A stretch of DNA of 64,000 nt. It comes from a virus. The position numbers and the translations under genes were made by a program. The stretch is taken from the IMG/VR virus record IMGVR_UViG_3300043607_000039, positions 1 through 64,000 of that record. One strand, 5' to 3'. Under the pieces are notes generated by a model. The model saw only the letters and a program-made list of their open reading frames with translations, did no database searches and was not told where the DNA came from. This document shows positions 56,440 through 64,000 of this stretch, one piece after another (the stretch's first letter is position 1; the number at the start of each line of letters is the position of its first letter).

Positions 56440-56886
56440 GTGAGCATGTACAACATGGTTTTCGGCTCAGAAGGGCCTGCCAAGCGCGGACAAGTCCTCT
56501 TGGCCATGCTGGGTTTCACGAGCTTCACCAACGTCGGCCGGTACCGCGACGCCTGGGTGGAGACCTCGGAGGACGGCCCGATCATCGCCATCTACACCCG
56601 CAACGGCGGAGGCAACCGCGAGAGCTGCTGGCAGCCTGACGGCGCCTTCCAGAACTCGGTCGAATGTGACTGCCCGGCCTGTGTGGCCAACTACCGCATG
56701 CCCGCCCACCCGGGGTGGGCGATGGGCCGTGACGACGAGTTCGACTCCACGTATCGGACCGAGTACTTCCAGGCGCCCGCCGAGTACCTGGACCTGTTGG
56801 AGCCCGTGGCTGGCGATCCCGTCGACACTTCCCAGAGGTGGCACGAGGCCATCGCGAACCTGGACCCGGCCAATGCTAACCATTGA
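56440..56886 (+). CDS. hypothetical protein
   Basis: 148 residues from a GTG at 56440 (GAGGG 9 nt upstream; ATG at 56446 is an alternative). Contains GQVLLAMLGFTSFTNVGRYRD, AIYTRNGGGNRESCW, a CDCPACVANYRMPAHPGW knuckle and DDEFDSTYRTEYF. This pattern recurs in actinophage proteins of unknown function. Overlaps the next gene by 14 nt. Confidence 0.6.
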   Translation: MSMYNMVFGSEGPAKRGQVLLAMLGFTSFTNVGRYRDAWVETSEDGPIIAIYTRNGGGNRESCWQPDGAFQNSVECDCPACVANYRMPAHPGWAMGRDDEFDSTYRTEYFQAPAEYLDLLEPVAGDPVDTSQRWHEAIANLDPANANH

Positions 56887-57487
56887 GGACAAGGCCTGGA
56901 TGGCAGGGGTCATTGACCTCAAGGGCCGAATGATCCGGAAGCGAAACCAAGATCGGCGCACCACGCAGACCCTGGTCTACGTGGAGAGCAAGCAGCACGA
57001 GGTCATCCGGGCGCTCAGCAAGCTCACAGGCACCAAGCCCGAGGCCAAGAAGCAGTCGACCCTGAGCGAGTTCATCAGGGTGCAGTGCAAGGAACACTGT
57101 CCCGACGCCCACATTCACGTCCGAGACGGCTGGTCCATGCCCACCACCACGCGGTGGACGATCACCGGCGGCCCGATGGTGGTCGTCATGCTCAGCTTGC
57201 TGCCTTACCTGCGGGTTGACCGCGGGTACCAGGAGGCGATCGACGCGATCATGGAGACTCAGTCGCTCGCCGGCCAGGGTGCGCATGCAATCTGGGCCAA
57301 CATCAAACGGCTCATGGATCTCGGGTGGACGCTGCCGGAGGTCTACCAGGAGCCGATGAAGGCCTGGACCGGGCTGGCTCAGGTTGGCGGCCGGCCGATG
57401 GTGGTGGCATCGGAGCCAGAACGGTTGCGTGACATCACGTTCCTGGATGACGATGAGATGATGGTCGTTGCTGCAAGGCCCCGGTAG
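56873..57487 (+). CDS. LAGLIDADG-like protein
   Basis: 204 residues from the ATG at 56873. WMAGVIDLKGRMIRKR near the N-terminus is a LAGLIDADG variant, followed by QTLVYVESKQHEVIRALSKLTG as in that fold; a second degenerate unit may begin near TTRWTITGGPMVVVML. No Cys knuckles. The acidic residue (D of VID) is kept, so activity is possible, but such domesticated forms are also found as phage DNA-binding proteins. The TAG stop is bases 8-10 of tRNA-Arg. Confidence 0.6.
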   Translation: MLTIEDKAWMAGVIDLKGRMIRKRNQDRRTTQTLVYVESKQHEVIRALSKLTGTKPEAKKQSTLSEFIRVQCKEHCPDAHIHVRDGWSMPTTTRWTITGGPMVVVMLSLLPYLRVDRGYQEAIDAIMETQSLAGQGAHAIWANIKRLMDLGWTLPEVYQEPMKAWTGLAQVGGRPMVVASEPERLRDITFLDDDEMMVVAARPR

Positions 57488-57550
57488 CTCAGTGGATAGA
57501 GCGCCGTCCTCCTAAGACGGAAGTCACTGGTTCAAGTCCAGTTCGGGGCA
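57478..57550 (+). tRNA. tRNA-Arg(CCT), outside the main array
   Basis: Acceptor GCCCCGG/TCGGGGC, anticodon arm CCGTC-CTCCTAA-GACGG, discriminator A. Overlaps the end of the upstream gene. Confidence 0.9.
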
Positions 57551-57853
57551 CGGTTGGACAAGCCGAAAAGCCTTCGGGCCGATCCCTTCGCGCCAGCCAC
57601 GTAGGTCGACGCTTCAAGGTTCTGACGACCTACGTTTCATAACTAAAACAAGAACCCCGGGCGTTTTAGCTGGTGGAGTTTCGGCCCTTAACTAAAGCTC
57701 CCCCCCACCCGGGAGCTACCCGTGGAGCGAGGCGACGGTATACGGACGCTGAGCGGTGATACGGGGCCCGGGTGGTTACAACAATCCACATTGGACGAAG
57801 GAGGTGCGTCATGACCTAGGTAGCCAGAAGTTCTGGCCTTCAGAGAGGTCGCC
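57551..57853 (+). other. intergenic region after tRNA-Arg
   Basis: No gene is supported. It holds a 10-bp stem ACGTAGGTCG/CGACCTACGT (57599-57635) followed by TTTCAT, a likely terminator; an ACGGTATACGG box near 57733 also seen near 46820; and a two-codon ORF (57811-57819, ATG-ACC-TAG) behind a perfect GAAGGAGGTG. Confidence 0.45.
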
Positions 57854-58264
57854 ATGTCCCGCACCGACAAGGACCGCCCGTGGTGGATCCGGTCCGAGTG
57901 GTATGAACCCGTTCACTACAACTGCATGTACTACCAGGGCTACCAGACATGTGACCGCAGCCGAGTGTGCGACCTGCCGCCCGAACCCGTGCGGGGGAAC
58001 TTTTCGTACCCTTCTGCCGGCCACCGGTACGGCCCACGCGCACAATGCATCTGGTACCCCATGTGGCCCCGCCGCGTTCGGTACAACTACACCCGTCCCC
58101 CAACCCGAGTGGATAAGCACCTCGGCTGGTGGGGACCGGATCGACGAGACGTCCGAGACCTGATGATCAAGGCTCGGAAGCAGTACCGCGGGTATCGAGA
58201 GGTGGAGATCCTTGAGCCCGTGAGGCATCACCGTCACGCCGGCAAAGCAGGCTGGTGGGACTGA
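57854..58264 (+). CDS. MSRTD-family small protein, second copy
   Basis: 136 residues, ribosome site AGAGAGG. Starts MSRTDKDRPWWIRSEW; rich in Tyr, Trp, Arg and His, with several Cys (MYYQGYQTCDRSRVCD). Shares its N-terminus with the protein at 32550. Function unknown; possibly nucleic-acid or metal binding. Confidence 0.5.
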   Translation: MSRTDKDRPWWIRSEWYEPVHYNCMYYQGYQTCDRSRVCDLPPEPVRGNFSYPSAGHRYGPRAQCIWYPMWPRRVRYNYTRPPTRVDKHLGWWGPDRRDVRDLMIKARKQYRGYREVEILEPVRHHRHAGKAGWWD

Positions 58265-58297
58265 ACCAATCACCTGGAGAGAGTGAGAACGACCGTA

Positions 58298-59878
58298 ATG
58301 GCAAAGTTGGTCCCCGGAAATGGCCTCGTGATGGCCGACCCGGTACTCACCGGAGAACTACTGAACGACTTCATGGAGAGCGTGCAGGACCGCGCTCGCA
58401 AGGCGAAGGAGCCGACCCAGGAGGAGAAGCTCCGCGACGCGGTGACGGCCCTGCTGCACGCGCTCGGCGAGATGCGGGTCCAGGAGGACGCGCTCACGTT
58501 CGAGGGGGACAAGTTCATCTTCCCCGGCTCGTACGAGGGCAAGATCCCGGCCGTCATCGACTTCCTGCGCAACTACATGAAGCAGGAGGAGATGCGTTTC
58601 GACTTCAACAAGACGCTCCCCTACCGCCCGTACGACGGCGCCTACGCCTTCATGACCGTGATGCGCCAGCTGACCGGCACCACCGGCTTCGGCGTGAACC
58701 GGATGACCTTCTTCGGCCCCGAGCCGCCGGAGTTCATCTCCATCCCGATCAACGCGAAGGGCGACACGGCCCAGATCCCCTGGGGTCTGGTCGAGTTCCC
58801 GGCCTACGGCGCCAAGTTCGACGTCGGCGCGGTGCGGACTGACAGCGGCTACACGTTCCACCTGACGGTGAACGCGCCCCGCAAGCACCGCAAGGAGATC
58901 GAGGCGATCTTCAGCCTGATCGAGAAGCACCTCAAGGACAACTCGATCTACCGCGGTCAGGCCATCAACGGCCACGACATGCAGCCCGAGTTCATCGACC
59001 TGTCCCGGGTCGACCCGGAGAAGGTGGTCTACAGCCAGTCGGTCATGGACGACCTGCTGACCCACGTGTGGGCGCCGATCCGGTTCACGGAGCGGTACCG
59101 CAACCAGGGCATGCCGCTCAAGCGCGCGGTGCTGTTCGCTGGCCCCTTCGGTACCGGCAAGACCCTGGGCTGCTTGCTCACCGCGAAGGAGGCGGTCGAG
59201 CAGGGCTGGACCTTCATCATGTGCCGGACCGGCCAGGACAAGCCGGCCGACGTCATCAAGACGGCCGAGCTGTACGCCCCCGCGGTCGTGGTCATCGAGG
59301 ACCTCGACGTGCACGCGGGCTCGTCCACCAAGGTCGAGATTTCGCAGCTGCTGGAGATGCTCGACGGTGCGGTGAACAAGGGCAACGAGATCATCGGCCT
59401 GTTCACCACGAACCACATCGAGGACATCCAGAAGGGCGCGCTGCGTCCTGGCCGCATCGACGCGGTCATCGAGATCACCGACCTCGATGAGCCGGCTTTC
59501 CGTCGGCTGATCATCAACAACATCGGTGCGGACTGGTTGGCTGACGACGTGGACTACACGGCCGTCGCTGAGGCCATGCACGGGTTCCTGCCGGCCTTCG
59601 TGGCCCAGGCCGCTCAGCGGTCCCTGGGGTACATCATGGCCCGCAACAACGGCCAGCCCGGCGTGGTCGACACCGAGGCACTGGTGGGTGCGGCCCGTAC
59701 TCTGCGGCCTCAGCTGGAGCTGATGGACGGGGCGAAGGAGGGCGTCCGTCCGAACCTACTGGAGGACGCGATCCGTGACGTCGTGGACGGGTCGCTCAAG
59801 CGGACCCGACTCAACACCCACGACGACTACCGACTCCAGGTCGAGCCGCCCACGGTGCTCAACGGAGGCAAGAGCTAA
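58298..59878 (+). CDS. AAA+ ATPase
   Basis: 526 residues from the ATG at 58298; a GTG at 58283 is an alternative. CTGGAGAGAGTG lies upstream. The N-terminal 260 residues are phage-specific. The AAA+ core: Walker A FAGPFGTGKTLG (about 288-299), Walker B VVVIEDLD, sensor 1 LFTTNH, Arg-finger region ALRPGRIDAV, resembling the FtsH/Cdc48-type clade. It would unfold or remodel a protein target during infection. Ends at a strong terminator. Confidence 0.85.
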   Translation: MAKLVPGNGLVMADPVLTGELLNDFMESVQDRARKAKEPTQEEKLRDAVTALLHALGEMRVQEDALTFEGDKFIFPGSYEGKIPAVIDFLRNYMKQEEMRFDFNKTLPYRPYDGAYAFMTVMRQLTGTTGFGVNRMTFFGPEPPEFISIPINAKGDTAQIPWGLVEFPAYGAKFDVGAVRTDSGYTFHLTVNAPRKHRKEIEAIFSLIEKHLKDNSIYRGQAINGHDMQPEFIDLSRVDPEKVVYSQSVMDDLLTHVWAPIRFTERYRNQGMPLKRAVLFAGPFGTGKTLGCLLTAKEAVEQGWTFIMCRTGQDKPADVIKTAELYAPAVVVIEDLDVHAGSSTKVEISQLLEMLDGAVNKGNEIIGLFTTNHIEDIQKGALRPGRIDAVIEITDLDEPAFRRLIINNIGADWLADDVDYTAVAEAMHGFLPAFVAQAAQRSLGYIMARNNGQPGVVDTEALVGAARTLRPQLELMDGAKEGVRPNLLEDAIRDVVDGSLKRTRLNTHDDYRLQVEPPTVLNGGKS

Positions 59879-59897
59879 GCCTTACTCTCTCCACCCC

Positions 59898-59948
59898 GCC
59901 CCGGGGGTTCAGGTCTCTGCCATCGACCTGGGCCCCCGGGGCTTTTTT
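59898..59948 (+). terminator. intrinsic terminator after the AAA+ gene
   Basis: GCCCCGGGGG and CCCCCGGGGC close an inner CAGGT/ACCTG stem, followed by TTTTTT. Classic form. Confidence 0.9.
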
Positions 59949-59980
59949 GTGTCCAAAACGGACGACTTCACAGAAGAGCC

Positions 59981-60010
59981 TTGACTCACCCGTACGTCCC
60001 CCTGTAACTT
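59981..60010 (+). promoter_or_regulatory. promoter of the ParB-like operon
   Basis: TTGACT (59981-59986), 18-nt spacer with ACCCGTACGT, TAACTT (60005-60010). Confidence 0.7.
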
Positions 60011-60046
60011 CGGTGACGACGGAAATCTACGAAGTTGAGGTGGCCG

Positions 60047-61024
60047 ATGGGGAACGATGGCACGGGTGTCACTCGACCGATGAGGTACATCCTGAACGGA
60101 AACGCAGCCTCGATCCGAGTCGACGATCGAGGCATCAAGGATCTGGCTGACGACATCGAGGATCGCGGCCTCATCCTTCCCGTCCTGGTGGCGCCAGACA
60201 ACCTGATCCTCAGCGGCTGCCGCCGGGTCGCGGCGATGGACCTACTGGGCTGGACCCGGGTGCCGGTCGTCGTCACGGACGACTGGGAGCGAGTCGTCGA
60301 GCACTTCAAGAACGAGGTCAAGGTGGCCGCAGATTTGGGCCTGCCATCTGAGCCTCTTTACCTCCGAGAGTTCGACGAACTGGTAGACCGTCGACTGCGC
60401 CAAATCTTTGAGCCCGAGCGCCGTCGGCGGTTGGGTGTGGCCATCAGTCTCGCCCGGGCATCCAGGGGGAATGGCTTGAAGGCCGCGGATCGCAAGCACC
60501 CCAATCATCACCGAAACAGTTTCACGGACTCGGTGATAGAGATGCTGAACATGCCGGCGACTCAGGTCACGACCTCGCGAGAGATCATGGCCAAGGTCAA
60601 GCTGTGCAAGGAACGCAGTGCAGATTTGGGCCTGCGGGCCGAGGAAGCGTTGGACAAGGTTCAAAGGTACGGCGGCCGTCTCCACTCCCTCAAGCGAATG
60701 CTCGGCGACATGCTTGAGGGCCGAGAAAACGTCCAGTACCGGCTCTTGATCGATGGGCCTGCTGTCGTCCAGCCAGCACCCCAAAAGTCTCGGGAGCCAG
60801 ACCGACGTTTGGCCGAGGAGCAAGTGGCAGCGATAAACCGACTCCTCGACATGTACGAGGCTCTCGGGGACATGGTCCGCGAGATCGGAGACCTCAACGT
60901 AGCTGTTGATCCCGAGACGGTTGCCGCGCTCCAGAAGAGGTACGGCAACGCACAACGAAAGGTCGGAGTCCTTCGCTCCTACCTGAACAACGTCAACTCC
61001 AGGAGAGAGAGTAACGACGCATGA
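60047..61024 (+). CDS. ParB N-terminal domain protein
   Basis: 325 residues from the ATG at 60047 (GAGGTGG upstream). The ParB/sulfiredoxin-type core is LADDIEDRGLILPVLVAPDNLILSGCRRVAAMDLLGWTRVPVVV (residues about 28-73), with the GxRR motif as GCRR. A helical region with possible HTH and coiled coil follows. In phages such proteins act as DNA-binding regulators or nucleases. It overlaps the next gene by 4 nt. Confidence 0.75.
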   Translation: MGNDGTGVTRPMRYILNGNAASIRVDDRGIKDLADDIEDRGLILPVLVAPDNLILSGCRRVAAMDLLGWTRVPVVVTDDWERVVEHFKNEVKVAADLGLPSEPLYLREFDELVDRRLRQIFEPERRRRLGVAISLARASRGNGLKAADRKHPNHHRNSFTDSVIEMLNMPATQVTTSREIMAKVKLCKERSADLGLRAEEALDKVQRYGGRLHSLKRMLGDMLEGRENVQYRLLIDGPAVVQPAPQKSREPDRRLAEEQVAAINRLLDMYEALGDMVREIGDLNVAVDPETVAALQKRYGNAQRKVGVLRSYLNNVNSRRESNDA

Positions 61025-61926
61025 ACGCAAAGTTCAGTTCGGCAGACACTGCGGATGCGACGGACGTGGCTGACGTGGCGACGGACGCCCCCGAAGCAAC
61101 GTTCGTGGCGGAGAACTCGCCCCGACACAAGGTCCGGCGGGGCACGATCAGCTGGGACGAGATCGTCGTGGATCCACGGGTCCAGCGGCCCCAGAACCGC
61201 CCCTTGATCAACAAGATCAAGCGGGAGTTCAACAAGGACGCCCTCAACACCATCGTGATCAGCGTCCGTCAGCCCGACCTCGACGACCGGGACCAGGACG
61301 AGCATGTGATCCTGGACGGTCAGCAGCGGACCACCGGCGCACACGAAGTGGGCTACGACGGCCCGTTCCACGCCGTCTTCCACTACGGCCTGAGTCTCCA
61401 GGACGAGGCGAAGCTGTTCCGCCTTCTCCAGGTCCGGGTGTCCGTCCCGGTCAAGGAGCAGTTCCGGGTCGCCCTCTACGAGGGCCGTCCCGACGCGACC
61501 GGCATCATGCAGGTCCTCAACGCCCTGGGCATCAAGCTCGACCCCAACGGTGGCTTCATCGCCGTGGGCGTGGCCCTGCGGATCGCGGCCCGGCCCGACG
61601 GCCTGACCAACTTCCACTGGGCGCTCAAGATCATCCAGGATGTGTACTCCGCGGACGACCCGTCGCCCTACGACGGCCGCCTCGTGGAGGCGCTGGCTCA
61701 GCTGCGGGCGCGGCACGGCAACGCCTTCAGCACCGAGCGGATCATGAAGAAGCTGCGGTCCTCCGGCAAGACGGTCGACGGCCTCATCGGTGACGCGAAG
61801 GTGCGTCGCTCGGTGAACAAGGGCACCTCGACCCAGAGCCTGGCCGACACCCTCGTCAAGGTCTTCAACGACGGGCTCCAGAAGAACGGGCCGAACACCC
61901 TGCCCTTCTGGAACGAGAAGCCGTAA
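61021..61926 (+). CDS. ParB-like (DUF6551-type) protein
   Basis: 301 residues. An acidic start precedes VDPRVQRPQNRPLINKIKREF, NTIVISVRQ and VILDGQQRTTGAHEVGYDG, the core of ParB-like/DGQxR phage proteins. The rest is helical with FRLLQVRVSVPVKEQFRVAL. The leader AGGAGAGAGAG matches this phage's common ribosome site. The two tandem ParB-like genes may work together in DNA handling. Confidence 0.7.
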   Translation: MNAKFSSADTADATDVADVATDAPEATFVAENSPRHKVRRGTISWDEIVVDPRVQRPQNRPLINKIKREFNKDALNTIVISVRQPDLDDRDQDEHVILDGQQRTTGAHEVGYDGPFHAVFHYGLSLQDEAKLFRLLQVRVSVPVKEQFRVALYEGRPDATGIMQVLNALGIKLDPNGGFIAVGVALRIAARPDGLTNFHWALKIIQDVYSADDPSPYDGRLVEALAQLRARHGNAFSTERIMKKLRSSGKTVDGLIGDAKVRRSVNKGTSTQSLADTLVKVFNDGLQKNGPNTLPFWNEKP

Positions 61927-61957
61927 GCTCAAGAGCACGTTGTACCGTCCTCTGGGG

Positions 61958-61995
61958 CAAGCCCTCGGTTGCGTAGCCCCGCAGCCGAGGGCTTG
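61958..61995 (+). terminator. terminator after the ParB-like operon
   Basis: CAAGCCCTCGG and CCGAGGGCTTG (11 bp) around a 16-nt loop, followed by TTCTGTG. Confidence 0.7.
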
Positions 61996-62019
61996 TTCTG
62001 TGTGTGGCAGAGTGTCCGG

Positions 62020-62208
62020 GTGATTACCGAAGCCTGGAGCAAGAGCAGTTACAGCAACAACAACGGGGCGTGCGTCGAGGTCCGTCGGGACGGGGCATCG
62101 GTCCTCGTCCGGGACACCAAGGACCGCGAGGGGGGCACCCTCACCTTCAACCGGCGCGAGTGGCTGGCCTTCGTCGCTGGCGCTAAGCAGGGTGACTTCG
62201 ACCTTTAA
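62020..62208 (+). CDS. DUF397 protein, copy 3
   Basis: 62 residues from a GTG at 62020. WSKSSYSNNNGACVEVRRDG, VLVRDTKDREGG and EWLAFVAGAKQGDFDL are the canonical DUF397 motifs. Likely leaderless: CAGAGT (62008-62013) lies 6 nt upstream. It stands alone between two terminators, so it is a separate transcription unit. Confidence 0.85.
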   Translation: MITEAWSKSSYSNNNGACVEVRRDGASVLVRDTKDREGGTLTFNRREWLAFVAGAKQGDFDL

Positions 62209-62230
62209 CGATCTCCCCCGAACCTCCTGC

Positions 62231-62270
62231 AAAAAACCCAGAACTTCTTCCCAGAAGTTCTGGGTTTTTT
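62231..62270. terminator. bidirectional intrinsic terminator
   Basis: ACCCAGAACTTCT and AGAAGTTCTGGGT (13 bp) around TCCC, with AAAAA before and TTTTTT after. Confidence 0.9.
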
Positions 62271-62320
62271 GTCGGTGATCAGGTGTACGTTCCATTGCAC
62301 CTGGAGGAGGGGGTCAGTAG

Positions 62321-63100
62321 ATGGTCGACGATGACGGCTTCGCCCGGTTACCTGGGCCCAACCCGGCCGCCCTCGCGCTCAAGCAGGAGCTGAGCGAGAT
62401 CATCCTGTGGACCGAGCAGAACTCCCCGCGGTCCAAGCAGGTGGCCATCGGCCCATCCGAGCTGGGCGACCCGTGTGACCGCCGGCTGGCCTACCGCATC
62501 GCTGGCGTACCGCCCGTGAACATCTGGTCCGACCCATGGCCGGCCATCGTGGGCACCGCGGTCCACTCCTGGCTCGACAAGGCCATCAACGGGTACCAGG
62601 GGATCAACGGGGACCGGGGCTGGCTAACCGAACTGCGGGTCTCGCCCGACGAGATGGTGCAAGGCTCCAGCGACGTGTTCAACGTCCGGACCGGGACGGT
62701 GGTCGACCACAAGACGTGTGGGGTCGACACGATCCGCAAGCTCCACAAGGGAGGGTCACCCTCCCCGGGCTACATCACGCAGATCCAGCTGTACGGGCTC
62801 GGACATAAGCGAGCCGGCCGCGAGGTCAAGAACGTAGCGTTGATCTTCTACCCCCGCTCGGGCTGGCTCGACGATGCCTTCGTCTGGATCACTCCCTACG
62901 ACGAGTCCGTCGCCACCCGCGCCCTGGACCGGATGTATCAGATCGGCGGCCGGCTGATCGAGCTTGACATCGAATCGAACCCACACCGATTTCAATTAAT
63001 CGATGCCACGCCTGGCGACAGCTGTGTGTGGTGCTCGCACTTCTGCAAGGACAAGGACCCCGACATAGCAGCCGACGAGAAGGGATGCCCAGGACGATGA
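62321..63100 (+). CDS. Cas4-like PD-(D/E)XK exonuclease
   Basis: 259 residues, strong ribosome site GGAGGAGG. RecB/Cas4-type core: SELGDPCDRRLAYRIAG (Cys1), GTAVHSWLDKAING, SDVFNVRTGTVVDHKTCG (catalytic Asp and Lys), TQIQLYGLG, and a C-terminal CVWCSHFCKDK...GCPG cluster, enough Cys for an Fe-S site. Cas4-like nucleases in actinophages resect DNA ends for replication or recombination; no CRISPR locus is near. Confidence 0.85.
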   Translation: MVDDDGFARLPGPNPAALALKQELSEIILWTEQNSPRSKQVAIGPSELGDPCDRRLAYRIAGVPPVNIWSDPWPAIVGTAVHSWLDKAINGYQGINGDRGWLTELRVSPDEMVQGSSDVFNVRTGTVVDHKTCGVDTIRKLHKGGSPSPGYITQIQLYGLGHKRAGREVKNVALIFYPRSGWLDDAFVWITPYDESVATRALDRMYQIGGRLIELDIESNPHRFQLIDATPGDSCVWCSHFCKDKDPDIAADEKGCPGR

Positions 63101-63687
63101 GGCCACCATGCAGTGTTGGCGGGTGCAACGGAGCCCACAAGGGGCTCGGTTACTGCATCAAGCACTATTACTGCTTTAAGCGGAATGGGACTGCCGTTCC
63201 GAAGGAACGGCATTGGCGCAAGGCTGCGATTCCCCTCGAAGTATTGGTCCGTACTGGCCTATGTGAGTGTGGATGTGGGCTTCGAACAAAAATAGCAACT
63301 CGTACGCACACAGGGCACGGGATATATGCAGGATTTCCTAATAGGTTCTTAGTCGGTCACGGTAACGCTAAAGGGCGAAGTCATATCGACCAACATGGAT
63401 ATCGGCTCATTCGGAACGAGGATCACAGCGCATCCGGAAGCAGGGGATACGTTGCTGAACACCGAGTTGTAATGGCCCAGATAATAGGTCGTAAATTATG
63501 GAACTTTGAAACCGCTCACCATCTCAATGGAATTCGCTCCGATAACCGGCCTGAGAATCTTGAACTTTGGGCCAAGCCGCAGGTTCCGGGCCAACGCGTC
63601 CAGGACCTTGTGAACTGGGTCATTGAGAACTACCTCACCGAAATCGAAGTTGCCCTGAAAGAAAGAGAGGCTCATGGCCATCGATAA
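63085..63687 (+). CDS. HNH homing endonuclease
   Basis: 200 residues from the ATG at 63085 (GAGAAGGG upstream; ATG at 63097 is an alternative). N-terminal Cys-rich region CSVGGCNGAHKGLGYCIKHY and CECGCG; HNH core RGYVAEHRVVMAQIIGR...FETAHHLNGIRSDNRPENLELW, as in the HNH_3 type. Markedly AT-richer than the Cas4-like gene upstream, consistent with recent arrival. Confidence 0.8.
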   Translation: MPRTMRPPCSVGGCNGAHKGLGYCIKHYYCFKRNGTAVPKERHWRKAAIPLEVLVRTGLCECGCGLRTKIATRTHTGHGIYAGFPNRFLVGHGNAKGRSHIDQHGYRLIRNEDHSASGSRGYVAEHRVVMAQIIGRKLWNFETAHHLNGIRSDNRPENLELWAKPQVPGQRVQDLVNWVIENYLTEIEVALKEREAHGHR

Positions 63688-63937
63688 CAAGTACGGCCAA
63701 GTGACACTGGAGCGCGGCACCATCGGTGAAGACGAGCCGGTCGTCGTCTTCCGAGCGCAGGACAAGCTCCTAATGGAAGTGTTGGCAAAGTACTACGTCT
63801 TTTGTGAAGAGGCCGGATCGCCACGCAATCACCTTGACCTCATCCTCGACACCATGAACAAAGTGGCTGAATGGCGAGGAAGTCATCCGACCAAAGTCCC
63901 AAGCAGCGATGGGTTTGAAGTCGAGGAGCAAAAATGA
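63674..63937 (+). CDS. small conserved phage protein
   Basis: 87 residues starting MAIDNKYGQVTLERGTIGED; contains EPVVVFRAQDKLLMEVLAKYYVFCEEAG. This pattern is common in actinophages without known function. Ribosome site AAAGAGAGG lies in the HNH gene end, with a 14-nt overlap. The stop overlaps the next start. Confidence 0.6.
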   Translation: MAIDNKYGQVTLERGTIGEDEPVVVFRAQDKLLMEVLAKYYVFCEEAGSPRNHLDLILDTMNKVAEWRGSHPTKVPSSDGFEVEEQK

Positions 63938-64000
63938 TCACCGCACTACCTGGAACAACCGTCTGGATCGAGAGCCCCGACGGCAGAACGAGCGCTCTTG
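63934..64000 (+). CDS. partial hypothetical gene at the right edge
   Basis: Starts at ATG 63934 overlapping the previous stop (ATGA): MITALPGTTVWIESPDGRTSAL, then leaves the window. Too short to assign. Confidence 0.45.
   Translation, partial: MITALPGTTVWIESPDGRTSAL

Noticed and set aside
55909-56440. Coding extension upstream of the gene at 56440
   Set aside because: The frame is open but its translation is Gly/Arg/Pro-rich and unlike a folded protein; the DNA is better explained by RNA stems.
58358-59581. 407-codon minus-strand frame opposite the AAA+ gene
   Set aside because: Shadow of a gene with intact Walker A, Walker B and sensor motifs.
60979-62295. 438-codon minus-strand frame opposite the ParB-like gene
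   Set aside because: Low-complexity shadow running through two terminators and DUF397 copy 3.
62321-63100. CRISPR-Cas remnant suggested by the Cas4-like gene
   Set aside because: No repeat-spacer array or other cas genes in the window; stand-alone Cas4-like nucleases are common in actinophages.

Overview
The window looks like part of a large, GC-rich, tailed actinobacteriophage genome. A Streptomyces host is the best guess, because three DUF397 proteins (a family typical of Streptomyces and relatives) sit beside an actinophage-type capsid and portal set. The arrangement recalls the tRNA-rich Streptomyces phages, but I could not search for relatives.

Layout. From 1 to 28.2 kb almost everything is on the minus strand and structural. 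Read right to left: a DUF1360-like membrane protein, portal, MuF-like protein, capsid maturation protease, a second capsid-assembly protein, a small protein, a 17.7-kb gene for a 5,885-residue multidomain protein, small genes with an HNH endonuclease, major capsid protein, three further structural genes, and a head-tail adaptor cut by the left edge. The giant protein carries ADP-ribosyltransferase-like, duplicated DUF3626-like, HipA/PI3-4K-kinase-like, acetyltransferase-like and zincin domains, joined by Lys/Ala/Pro linkers and many SAP-like helical modules.

From 28.3 to 33.3 kb lie plus-strand accessory genes: a lipoprotein, a nucleotidyltransferase, a secreted SGNH hydrolase, a secreted beta-helix protein and small proteins. 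From 33.4 to 48.5 kb runs a tRNA array. With one further tRNA at 57.5 kb I count 49 tRNA or tRNA-like genes. They cover all 20 amino acids and include a true initiator tRNA and an apparent amber-suppressor tRNA. Interspersed are homing endonucleases, an I36-type protease-inhibitor-like protein, a secreted alpha/beta hydrolase, a SpoU RNA methyltransferase, lipoproteins and DUF397 proteins.

From 49 to 51.8 kb are a DUF932 protein and two HTH regulators. From 51.9 to 55.6 kb is a minus-strand block with the large terminase, which is split by two inteins at its Walker A and Walker B sites and lies about 25 kb from the portal. From 55.8 to 64 kb are plus-strand genes: a long structured untranslated leader, an AAA+ ATPase, two ParB-like proteins, DUF397, a Cas4-like nuclease and an HNH endonuclease.

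Regulation. At least eight promoters share a TTGAC-type -35 (or its position), a spacer carrying a GC-rich palindrome of the form CACCCC-TACGTA-GGGGTG, and a TANNNT -10. Several start transcription about 7 nt before the start codon, so those genes would be leaderless. This looks like a phage-wide regulon. All functional calls come from reading motifs; none was checked by database search.
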